Positions 15,143 to 23,400 of a DNA stretch of 27,896 nucleotides are shown in pieces (position 1 is the stretch's first letter; each line of letters starts with the position of its first letter). This DNA is from Prochlorococcus sp. AG-455-E15 (GTDB taxonomy: Bacteria > Cyanobacteriota > Cyanobacteriia > PCC-6307 > Cyanobiaceae), in contig QCQS01000004.1 of the NCBI GenBank assembly GCA_003212115.1, forward strand, positions 1 to 27,896. The letters run 5' to 3'. A program made the translations under genes and the position numbers. The notes under the pieces are model-generated. The model was not told the DNA's origin, made no database searches, and saw only the letters and a program-made list of their open reading frames with translations.

Positions 15143-15856
15143 ATGAAAAAACAAAACATTCCAGAAGAAATTCTTTCCTTAATAACTGAAGAAGAAATAA
15201 ATTTATTTCAAGAGTTACAAATTAAAATTAAAGAATTAAATAATAAGACCAATCTCACAAGATTAACTGATGGGGATGATTATTGGGTATCTCAAGTTTT
15301 TGACAGCATTTGGCCATTCAAAGCTTTCACGAATATTAATTTTGATAATAAAAAATTTTTAGATATTGGATCAGGCTGTGGCTTCCCAGGTTTAGCTTAT
15401 GCAATAACTCACCCTAATTCTGAGATATATCTAATTGATTCTTTGAAAAAGAAAACAGACGCAATAAAATTGTTAGTTGAGCAGATCAATTTCAAAAACA
15501 ATATTCATGTAATCAATGATCGTGTTGAGAACTTAGCCCACCAATCGTCAATGAGAAATAATTTTAATATTGCAACAACTAGAGCGGTTAGTAATCCATC
15601 AACAGTTTCAGAATACATACTACCAATGTTAAAAAAAGAAGGGTTTGGAGTTTTATATTGTGGCAAATGGACAAATGAAGAAGGCAAAAATCTAGATAAA
15701 ACTTTAGAAATATTAGAAGGGAAAGTTAAAGATAAAAAAGAGATGCTATTACCAAGAAATAAAGGCACCCGAAATATTATTCTTATTCAACCAAAGAATT
15801 TTTGTCCTGAAATTTACCCAAGAAAAGTTGGCAAACCAGAAAAAAATCCATTATGA
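15143..15856 (+). CDS. rsmG: 16S rRNA (guanine-N7) methyltransferase RsmG (GidB)
   Basis: RsmG makes m7G at position 527 of 16S rRNA (E. coli numbering). The SAM-binding motif FLDIGSGCGFPGLAYAI is clear. It is followed by EIYLIDSLKKKTDAIKLL (motif II) and by TTRAVSNPS, a typical RsmG block. I prefer the ATG at 15143, giving 237 residues beginning MKKQNIPEEILSL. An in-frame ATG at 15116 adds nine residues (MVKIYIYNE) that look like translated spacer, but cannot be excluded. The gene ends two bases from the convergent aldo/keto reductase gene and is divergent from the J-domain gene. Confidence 0.93.
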   Translation: MKKQNIPEEILSLITEEEINLFQELQIKIKELNNKTNLTRLTDGDDYWVSQVFDSIWPFKAFTNINFDNKKFLDIGSGCGFPGLAYAITHPNSEIYLIDSLKKKTDAIKLLVEQINFKNNIHVINDRVENLAHQSSMRNNFNIATTRAVSNPSTVSEYILPMLKKEGFGVLYCGKWTNEEGKNLDKTLEILEGKVKDKKEMLLPRNKGTRNIILIQPKNFCPEIYPRKVGKPEKNPL

Positions 15857-15858
15857 AA

Positions 15859-17052
15859 TTATTTTCTTGATAGTCTTTTAGCATTCTTATCTCCAAACTT
15901 TTCTTTTAAATTTCTCAATTTTTTTATAACTTTTTTTGGATTTATATGACCTTCTAATACTTTCAATAATTCTCCTTCAGAAACATCTACATCTAGTAAA
16001 TTTGCATTGAATCCTGGGAACCAGTGGCTTCCATTACCAAGCAATTGATATCTAGCTCTTGCATATCCCTCCATACCCAACCAATCAATTAAATTTGAAA
16101 GCCAAAGCAGAACAGGAATATTAATATTTCCAGGCGTATATTCCCAACTTGGCAAATTTCTGTTCCAATTTTGATGCCACTCTAAACCTAAAGAATTAAT
16201 TGATTCTTGCCTTAATTTGTTAATTATCTTAGGCACATACTTCTCAGATTCTGATAACAACGAGACAGCTTCTAAATGCAGAGCGAAATCTGTCTCTTTT
16301 GCAATACCCACACTTAAAGTATGGACATTTTGATTTCTTAAGCAAAAAAGATCATTAAAAACTATAGGATGAAGTGGTTTACAAAATTCCAACATTTTTC
16401 TTGAGGGAGTATGAAGATGTCCCCCTTTATCAGTGGGACTTATTATGAAAACCCCAAGATCATGCTTATTAGCTAAATTAATAACCTTTGTATTTTCCTG
16501 ATTAATGAAATACCAGTGCAAATTTACATAATCAAATAAGTTTGTTGATATGGCCTTTTCAATAAGTGACGATTTTCCATGAGTTGAAAATCCGATAGAT
16601 CCAATTAAATTTTCTTTTTGAAAATTCCTCAAAATATCAATGCAACCGCCATCTCGAATAGCATGATGTAAATGTTCAGCATTATTAATACCATGTATTG
16701 CTAACAAATCAATTTTTTTAACTCGCAATTTTTCAATACTAGATAATACATCTCGCTCAAAAATTTCCGGATCACTATTTGGTGGAATCTTTGTTTGAAT
16801 TATATTTGGGATTTTCTTAGTATTGTTAAAACACATCCCTAATTGCACCTCAGAAGTTCCATAGTACTTGGCGGTTTCTACATGACTTAAGCCATATTGT
16901 GTTGCAAGATCTAATATATTTTCTACTTTATTTTGTTCTTCATATGAAACCTCAGAAAAATCTAATTGATCCCAACTTTTTTGAAACCTCATACCACCTA
17001 AAGATAAAACAGGAATCTTCAGATTGGTTCTACCAAATCTACGATATTTCAT
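15859..17052 (-). CDS. Aldo/keto reductase family protein
   Basis: This 397-residue protein has an aldo/keto reductase TIM barrel at its N-terminal part (RRFGRTNLKIPVLSLGGM). The catalytic tetrad can be placed as Glu59, Tyr64, Lys88 and His120, with Glu in place of the usual Asp (HVETAKYYGTSE). Many long AKR relatives end in a ferredoxin-like domain with CxxCxxC. Here the corresponding C-terminal part (MEGYARARYQLLGNGSHWFPG onward) has no cysteine at all, so no cluster can bind. The substrate is unknown. It is ten bases downstream of the ferredoxin gene and is the last gene of the DUF2997-ycf35-ferredoxin set, which suggests a joint redox role. Confidence 0.85.
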   Translation of the reverse strand: MKYRRFGRTNLKIPVLSLGGMRFQKSWDQLDFSEVSYEEQNKVENILDLATQYGLSHVETAKYYGTSEVQLGMCFNNTKKIPNIIQTKIPPNSDPEIFERDVLSSIEKLRVKKIDLLAIHGINNAEHLHHAIRDGGCIDILRNFQKENLIGSIGFSTHGKSSLIEKAISTNLFDYVNLHWYFINQENTKVINLANKHDLGVFIISPTDKGGHLHTPSRKMLEFCKPLHPIVFNDLFCLRNQNVHTLSVGIAKETDFALHLEAVSLLSESEKYVPKIINKLRQESINSLGLEWHQNWNRNLPSWEYTPGNINIPVLLWLSNLIDWLGMEGYARARYQLLGNGSHWFPGFNANLLDVDVSEGELLKVLEGHINPKKVIKKLRNLKEKFGDKNAKRLSRK

Positions 17053-17062
17053 CTTTTTGATG

Positions 17063-17422
17063 TTAGTGCTTATTCATTCTCGGTGGCTTTCCAAATGTTT
17101 GAAACATATCCCTATCGAGACTATTCTCTAAATCATCCAATTCTTCAAATTTGACCCAATGAATACAATCAACAGGGCATGTATCTATTGCTTCTTGTAT
17201 TACATCAGAACTATCTCCATCTTGCCTAATAGCTCGACTTCTACCATGAAATTCATCAACAGTGAAAGTGTTCGAAGCGACGTGAACACAGTACTGACAA
17301 CCAATACACTTAGCTTCATCAACCCATACAGCTTTTTCGGCTAACTGACCTCCTAAAACGGGCTCCCAACCTGTAATCTCAATATTTTCTTCGGCATCAT
17401 GGAATGGATCTGTAAAATCCAT
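17063..17422 (-). CDS. 4Fe-4S ferredoxin
   Basis: This is a 119-residue soluble electron carrier of the bacterial single-cluster type. Cys39, Cys42 and Cys45 form CIGCQYC, and Cys82 precedes a proline (TCPVDC); together these are the four likely cluster ligands. A further Cys86 is the remnant of a second motif. The N-terminal 35 residues and the acidic C-terminal tail (FEELDDLENSLDRDMFQ) extend beyond the core fold. It is ten bases downstream of ycf35 and ten upstream of the AKR gene on the same strand. The partner is unknown, but association with Ycf35 and DUF2997 genes recurs in cyanobacteria as I recall. Confidence 0.9.
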   Translation of the reverse strand: MDFTDPFHDAEENIEITGWEPVLGGQLAEKAVWVDEAKCIGCQYCVHVASNTFTVDEFHGRSRAIRQDGDSSDVIQEAIDTCPVDCIHWVKFEELDDLENSLDRDMFQTFGKPPRMNKH

Positions 17423-17431
17423 ATCTTGATA

Positions 17432-17824
17432 TTAGTTTTCCCACTTGGTTAAGACCAGTTCAATAGAACCATCATTTTTATTTTTTTGCTCTACGATTTG
17501 ATATCCATCTTCTTGAGTTTTAGAAATGATTGTTTGATAAGCATACATTTGAGTAACTTTTGAGATAAATCTTTCTACTGGAATCTCAAATTTCCAAAGA
17601 TCAAGGTCAGTAACTAATTCATATGCATTAGAATTATTATCCCATTTAAATCCAACCTGGGTATCACCAGGTAAATGCATACTAATATCAACGGCTGTAA
17701 ATTGACCTTTATATCCTTTTACAAACTTTTCTTCCTGATTAATACTATAACCGAAATGATTTAAAGCCTTAATTAATGGCTCTGCTTCTTTGAGCTGGGT
17801 TTTAATCGTACTAAAATGTGACAT
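17432..17824 (-). CDS. ycf35: Ycf35 family protein (DUF1257)
   Basis: This 130-residue protein belongs to DUF1257/Ycf35, found in cyanobacteria and in the plastids of some algae. The N-terminus MSHFSTIKTQLKEAEPLIKA and the central block with a VGFKWDNNSNAYELVTDLDLW core are typical. The function is not established. It is soluble and has no cysteine, so it does not itself bind a cluster. Its start lies 14 bases inside the end of the DUF2997 gene, and it is ten bases from the ferredoxin gene, making translational coupling likely. Confidence 0.9.
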   Translation of the reverse strand: MSHFSTIKTQLKEAEPLIKALNHFGYSINQEEKFVKGYKGQFTAVDISMHLPGDTQVGFKWDNNSNAYELVTDLDLWKFEIPVERFISKVTQMYAYQTIISKTQEDGYQIVEQKNKNDGSIELVLTKWEN

Positions 17825-18026
17825 TAGATTCGTTATTTAATTGTGTTAAGTTTTCACTTTGATTAGAGATGAAAGCATCAGATGTTTTATTCTTAACTGT
17901 TACTTTACCGAGAGCGTCTTCGAGATTTTTTGTAGCTTCATTGCATGAATTACCTGTGAATCCTTCAACAGTCTCTTCAACTCTACCGTCTTGATGAATT
18001 TTGAATCTCAATGTTTTTTGAGGCAT
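17811..18026 (-). CDS. DUF2997 family protein (71 aa)
   Basis: This small protein matches DUF2997, a short cyanobacterial family usually beside Ycf35. The conserved core MPQKTLRFKIHQDGRVEETV (residues 1-20) continues as GFTGNSCNEATKNLEDALG. The last 25 residues are a variable Asn/Ser/Thr-rich tail. I choose the ATG at 18026; an in-frame TTG nine bases upstream is also possible but lies within the inverted repeat. The 3' end overlaps ycf35 by 14 bases. The family's function is unknown. It is probably the first gene of the four-gene operon ending with the AKR gene. Confidence 0.85.
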   Translation of the reverse strand: MPQKTLRFKIHQDGRVEETVEGFTGNSCNEATKNLEDALGKVTVKNKTSDAFISNQSENLTQLNNESNVTF

Positions 18027-18033
18027 TAAATTC

Positions 18034-18048
18034 AAGTACTAAGTACTT
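18034..18048 (-). promoter_or_regulatory. Inverted repeat at the start of the DUF2997 transcript
   Basis: On the plus strand AAGTACT (18034-18040), one base, then AGTACTT (18042-18048) form a perfect 15-bp inverted repeat. It lies between a TATATAAAGT element (18060-18051, minus strand) and the ATG at 18026, so it would sit at or just after the transcription start. It could be an operator. Confidence 0.35.
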
Positions 18049-18050
18049 TT

Positions 18051-18092
18051 ACTTTATATAGAATAACGAAAATTTTTTGTTTCAGTTGGTAC
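18051..18092 (-). promoter_or_regulatory. Possible NtcA-like promoter of the DUF2997-ycf35 operon
   Basis: Read on the minus strand, TGTA, eight bases, AACA (core 18092-18079) resembles an NtcA box with one mismatch. Twenty-two bases further lies TAAAGT (18056-18051), matching TA-N3-T; an overlapping TATAAA is equally good as a -10. The arrangement matches the boxes before glnB, but a chance match is quite possible in this AT-rich DNA. Confidence 0.28.
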
Positions 18093-18168
18093 AAGTTAAT
18101 TAATTTTAATTTTTTTATTGAATATCTGATAAATTTATTTTTTCGATTACATTCTGTGTTTAAAAAAT

Positions 18169-18936
18169 TTAATTATAAAAACCTTGCATCCCCATTGAAT
18201 CAAGAGCAGTTTTAGCTTCTTCCATAACGGATGGCTCTTTATCGAAAAGCGCTATCTTGGTACATTCATCAACGAAACTTTCTTGCAAAGTATTATTTAA
18301 TTTTTCGTACAACCTACACAATGACCAAATACAATTACTTCGCACACCTGATTCATTATCTATCTTTAAACTTATTAAAAGTTGTTCAGCTGCTAATTGA
18401 GCGTTCTCAAAAGAAACATTTCCAATTTCAGCTAAAGAACTAGATGACCATAACCTTACTGCAGCCACATCATTCTTTAAAGCATTTATTAATGGTTCTA
18501 AAACAATTTGGTTATCATAATTAGCTAAGCTCCATGCAGTTGCTCTTCTGACATAAGCATTATCATCAGACTGCAAAAGGCTAACAAGTTTCTGGACTGC
18601 GCTAGGACATGGATTACGACCTAAAGCATATACTGCACTCATTCTTTCAACAGGGCAGGGTTGATCAAGCAATGGTAACAAAAGGGGAAAAGATCTTTGA
18701 TCTCTATACTCACAAAATATTCTTAAACCTTGTATTCTCTCTTCTCTATTACCTCTGAGCATTTTTAAAGCTTCATCACACTCTTGAGTAATATTTAAAT
18801 CTTTTGAAAAAACATCTTCATCAATTTGCTCTAAAGGATCTATTTCAATCTCTAAAGCCAATTCTCTGGCTAAAACATCTGGATCAACTGCAATTTCAGC
18901 CAAGCTTTCTTGATTAGTATCCTTATTTTTTGTCAT
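18169..18936 (-). CDS. HEAT-repeat protein (PBS lyase-like repeats)
   Basis: This 255-residue soluble protein consists of an acidic, disordered-looking N-terminus (1-48, rich in Glu/Asp) followed by tandem HEAT-type helical hairpins from about residue 65 to 250. Examples are PVERMSAVYALGRNP, AYVRRATAWSLANYD, AAVRLWSSSSLAEIG and SGVRSNCIWSLCRLYEK. Such repeats bind partner proteins. The related CpcE/CpcF proteins attach bilins to phycobiliproteins, but they occur as pairs with different motifs. The size and layout better recall the cyanobacterial IscA-interacting HEAT protein IaiH, which I offer only as the likeliest relative. It follows the 48-residue membrane protein by 18 bases. Confidence 0.82.
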   Translation of the reverse strand: MTKNKDTNQESLAEIAVDPDVLARELALEIEIDPLEQIDEDVFSKDLNITQECDEALKMLRGNREERIQGLRIFCEYRDQRSFPLLLPLLDQPCPVERMSAVYALGRNPCPSAVQKLVSLLQSDDNAYVRRATAWSLANYDNQIVLEPLINALKNDVAAVRLWSSSSLAEIGNVSFENAQLAAEQLLISLKIDNESGVRSNCIWSLCRLYEKLNNTLQESFVDECTKIALFDKEPSVMEEAKTALDSMGMQGFYN

Positions 18937-18954
18937 TTTCAGAATCTAATAATA

Positions 18955-19101
18955 TTAATTCATTGGAGCAGGTGACATCATATCTCCTGGCAACCAAATT
19001 CTTGCACTAACGGCAAAGAAGGCAATCCCAAAAAGCGCGACGATTGCGAAAGGTAAAATTTTTGTCCTAATAAAACCCAAAGATTCAAGATTAATTAACA
19101 C
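18955..19101 (-). CDS. Small single-helix membrane protein (48 aa)
   Basis: I found this frame by translating the gap between rlmN and the HEAT-repeat gene. It begins with GTG at 19101, and the N-terminus reads MLINLESLGFIRTKI. One membrane helix (ILPFAIVALFGIAFFAVSA, about 15-33) follows, and then a tail ending WLPGDMMSPAPMN. No ATG exists in frame before the helix. The positive residues Arg12 and Lys14 before the helix suggest the N-terminus is cytosolic. The size and shape are like the small subunits of photosynthetic or NDH-1 complexes, but I do not recognise the family. The gene is in line with rlmN (61 bases upstream) and the HEAT-repeat gene (18 bases downstream). Confidence 0.65.
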   Translation of the reverse strand: MLINLESLGFIRTKILPFAIVALFGIAFFAVSARIWLPGDMMSPAPMN

Positions 19102-19162
19102 AATGATAGCCTGTTTGAGAGACTTTTAATAAATTTTTCAGATAATATTTTCTTAGATAATA

Positions 19163-20209
19163 TTATTTATTTCTTGCATTTTGTCTTAACTGACCACATG
19201 CAGCATTTTTATCGAGACCTCTGCTTTTTCGCAAGCTGACAGCGATACCATTATGAGAAAGTCTAGATTGAAATGATTGAAGATTATTTAGGGAAGCCCT
19301 TTGAAATTCAACCTCATCAATTTGATTGTACTGTATTAAATTCACGTGGCATTGAAAACCTCTCAGCAAATTACTTAGTTCATCAGCATGTTCTAATTTG
19401 TCATTAACCCCACTTAGCATCAAATATTCAAAACTTACCCTCCGACCAGTATCTTTTACGTATTTCTTACAGTCTTCAATTATATTTTCGATCTTGTAGT
19501 TTTTTGCACTTGGTATAATCTTTTCTCTTATTTTCTGGTTTGAAGCGTGTAAGCTTATTGCTAATGTAAATTGACAATTACCTAATATTTGAAAAGACCT
19601 TGCTGATAATTTATTTATCATTTTTGGGACAGCAACAGTGCTTACAGTTATCTTTCTCTGACTAATTTGAAAATCCTCATTGATAGATCTAATTGAAACG
19701 AGCAACTCATCAATATTTAATAAGGGCTCACCCATGCCCATGAAAACAATATTGGTCACTTTTCTATTCATTTCATTTTCGATAAATAAAATTTGATCTA
19801 AAATTTCACTCGCTTTTAAAGATCTCTTTAAACCTTCCTTACCAGTTGCACAAAATTTGCAGTCCATTGGGCAACCAACTTGACTAGAGAGACAAGCAGT
19901 TAATCTTTTTTCAGTTGGTATACCAACGCACTCAATACTTTCATTATCATCTGTAGAAAGTAACAACTTTAAAGTATCATCTTTAGCTAAGTTTCTTTCT
20001 TTAATAATCAGCTCACTTACCTTAAAACCATCATCCTTTAACTTCTTTCTAAAACCTAGAGGTAAAACTTCTATTTGATCAATATTTTTGTTCTTATTTC
20101 TATAGTTATAAATCCAATTATGGATTTGGCGACCCCTAAAAGCAGCCTGCCCATAATCCAAAGCTACATTTTCTAGATCCTTAATACTACTTCCAAGAAG
20201 ATTTTTCAA
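19163..20209 (-). CDS. rlmN: Dual-specificity rRNA/tRNA adenine-C2 methyltransferase RlmN
   Basis: RlmN is a radical-SAM enzyme that makes 2-methyladenosine at A2503 of 23S rRNA and at A37 of some tRNAs. The 348-residue protein has the CxxxCxxC cluster motif CPMDCKFC (Cys113, Cys117, Cys120) and the SAM-binding MGMGEPLLN. The C-terminal NAACGQLR carries the methyl-carrying Cys338. The N-terminal helical domain (GQAAFRGRQIHNWIY) is also typical. It lies 29 bases downstream of hli on the same strand, so it may be read through from the hli or rpo transcript. Confidence 0.96.
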   Translation of the reverse strand: MKNLLGSSIKDLENVALDYGQAAFRGRQIHNWIYNYRNKNKNIDQIEVLPLGFRKKLKDDGFKVSELIIKERNLAKDDTLKLLLSTDDNESIECVGIPTEKRLTACLSSQVGCPMDCKFCATGKEGLKRSLKASEILDQILFIENEMNRKVTNIVFMGMGEPLLNIDELLVSIRSINEDFQISQRKITVSTVAVPKMINKLSARSFQILGNCQFTLAISLHASNQKIREKIIPSAKNYKIENIIEDCKKYVKDTGRRVSFEYLMLSGVNDKLEHADELSNLLRGFQCHVNLIQYNQIDEVEFQRASLNNLQSFQSRLSHNGIAVSLRKSRGLDKNAACGQLRQNARNK

Positions 20210-20238
20210 ATTTAGTAGTCTTTATCTAAAAACTATTT

Positions 20239-20394
<156 letters not shown>

Positions 20395-20445
20395 TTACAA
20401 ATTTAAAAAATCATTCTAGTCACTAAAAATAATAATAGATAATAT

Positions 20446-23400
20446 TTATTCATCAGACAGAAGGCCCTCCTCCTGCAATCCCTCCAATGCGGCAGGATCT
20501 GGTAATTGATCTTCAGAAAATTGATTCTCAGCATTAGGCCTCGCGAAGGCCGCAAAATTACTGGAAGAAGGATCTATTCCGTGTCGATTTCTTGTTGTCT
20601 CCAAATCTTCATCACTTGGATCATCAAGTATTGCAGTAGAGTTTACCGCAGGTGATTGTGGCATATCAACTGTATAATCTGGCCTTAAGTTTTGTGCTCT
20701 TCTGTAGCCACCAGATTCTTCTGCAAGAATATCGGGATGAGGTCCTGCCTCTGAGGATAATTCCTCCACAAAGCCGCTAAAACCGGTACCTGCAGGTATT
20801 AATCTACCGATGATAACATTTTCTTTTAATCCTCTTAACCAATCAGATTTACCTTCAATCGCAGCTTCTGTAAGAACCCTTGTTGTTTCTTGGAACGATG
20901 CTGCTGAAATAAAGCTATCTGTATTAAGAGAGGCTTTAGTAATACCCAACAAAACAGGAGTAAATTCTGCTGGGGCTCCTCCTGTAATTGCCATTGCTTG
21001 GTTAGTATCTTCCACTTGCCTCAACTCTATGAGTTCACCAGGCAATAGAGTAGTATCGCCAGCATCTTCTATACGGACTTTACTTGTCATTTGTCTAACA
21101 ATAACTTCAATATGCTTGTCATCGATTGCTACACCTTGCGACTTATAAACATTTTGAACCTCATTCACCATACTTCTTTGTAGTTTTGATATAGATTCTC
21201 GAGCTGCATCTATCAGAGGTTTTTGATCTTTTAAATCATTGAAATAGCAATCTAATAGTTCATGTGGATTAATTGGACCATCAGTTAAAGATTCTCCACC
21301 TTTAACTTGTTGTCCATCACTAACCATTATATTTTTTCCAATTAATAGTTGATATTCATTAACTAAATCATCTTTTTCAATGACTGATAAAGAAACTGAT
21401 TCTTCATCATTACCTTGTTTAATCTGAACAATTCCAGATTTTTTACATAAAATTGCTGAATCTCTTGGTCTCCTAGCTTCTAATAACTCTTCAATACGAG
21501 GCAATCCTTGTACGATATCTCCAGTTTTCTGCCTCTCAAAAACAAGTAAAGCTAAACCATCTCCCCTAAGAACCAAGTCGCCGTCTTTAACATGTAAAAC
21601 CGAATCAGGAGAAACCATATAAGGCCTTCCAAGTCTTAAGGTAACAAAACTATTAGAAATTTCTTCTATTTCTCCACAAGAAGTTGATTTCACAGAATCA
21701 CTAATAGGATCACCATCAACTACACGATCACCAACTTTTACTATTTCTTTACCGCTAATTTTAATTTTAATTTTATCTTCTTCTCTTTCAACAATTAACC
21801 TTCTTATTGGCTCATCATCATCAACATTTGGTAATTGGACCAATCCCTTCTCTTTGCAAAGAATTTGAGTTGTAGCTATTACATCACCTGCCTTTACTAC
21901 TTGGTTATTATTGACTTGCAGTTCTGTGTGTGTTGAGCCATGACTAGAATCAGATATAGTATCTCTTCTTACAAGAATAGACTCCAGTATTACTAAATTT
22001 AATCTATTGATTGATCCATCATTTTCATCTTCAATTGACTCGACGTCAATAGTCATTTGAGGAGTAGCGTCAAAGCTTTCTATACTTAAATGGGTTCTAA
22101 GTAATTCAACTCCTTCAACTGATTTTATCAATTCACCGTCTTTAAAGGTAAGCCTTTGGATAGCTTTTAAGCCTAAATGTGGACCTTTTTCCTGCTTAAC
22201 ATGTGATAGTTGGGGTAATTCCGCTTGATCAGGAATATTAAATTCTTCAACAGTTCTTAATAACAAACCTCGACATTTAGGTGTTTCTAATTTTTGAACA
22301 AATAGAATTTCTTTATTATCAACACCATCTAAAATCTTTTCGCCTGGATTTACAAGATTTCCTTCTTCTGTAAATCTATTCAAAACTTCTTCATCATCAC
22401 ACTCATGAAAAGTTCCATTTCTTACAGTTATTTCACGAAGGATATCATTCTTTTGCGTAACAGTAACAATGCCTGATGTTTGACTAAAAATATCTTTTAC
22501 AACTTCTGTTCCAGCTTCAATCCATTTCATATCTTCAATCATTAGAAGAGATATATCCTTATTGATTTCATGTGTTTCTTGCGGAATCCAGAGCAATGTC
22601 CCTCCTTGACTTACCTCAAAGCCATTTTTGGATGATCTCGCTTTTTTGACACTTAATCCAGGTGCGTATTTTACTAAACCGCCAGTTTTTGTACGAAACC
22701 TTTCATCCGTTAAATCTGCTATTACCTCACCATTACTGATTTTACTTCCTGGAGCAATATTTAAACGATAAGATGTACCATCATTAGATTCCAAATTATA
22801 TATTTGACCTGAGTGAGTAGATTCTTCAATTAATTTAAAATTAGTTAAAGACATTGAAGTAGTAACAATCTGAACTTCTCTTGAATCTCCTATTGATTCT
22901 CTTAATCGAATTTGTCCGCCAAACTCACTTGATTGACTTGCTTCTGCTAAAACTGTCCCTTCATCTACAGATTGTCCAGATGATATAACTGGTCTTGCAT
23001 TTGGTGGCAAGTTATAAACATCTCCAGCTAAAACCCATAATCTGCCTAGTCTTTGAGCTTTTAAGGTAATATTACCCTGCCTATCTGTTACCTCCTTTGG
23101 TTGAATAACCTTGTCGTACCTAACTTGGCCAGCCAAATCACAAATCACATCTTTTGTTGCTTTTTCTACACTCTTTTTCACAGCTCCAGCAGTAATCTGA
23201 GCAACAGTTATATCAGAACTAATTTCTTCACCGTCATCTACAAATAAAAGGGATCCACTAGAAACTTCAATTTTTTGAGCTTTGCCAGATTTATTTCCTT
23301 GAGGAACTATCTTGAGTATGAAATCAACTTCGGCTTGTTTAGCCTCTACGCCATGTGGAGTTCTATAACCTCTAACCTTTGCTTTTGAACTAAATTCAAC

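Noticed and set aside
15838..15867. Possible hairpin over the rsmG and AKR stop codons
   Set aside because: A 10-base stem with one mismatch and a 10-base loop, but nearly all A-T; it fits the pattern of the other junctions yet is too weak to call alone.
18027..18035. TTG start for DUF2997, adding three residues
   Set aside because: The conserved family N-terminus begins at the ATG at 18026, and the TTG overlaps the inverted repeat near the transcript start.
20810..21148. 112-codon open frame on the plus strand
   Set aside because: It is antisense to the conserved C-terminal part of rpoC2; the frame is a by-product of rpoC2 codon use.
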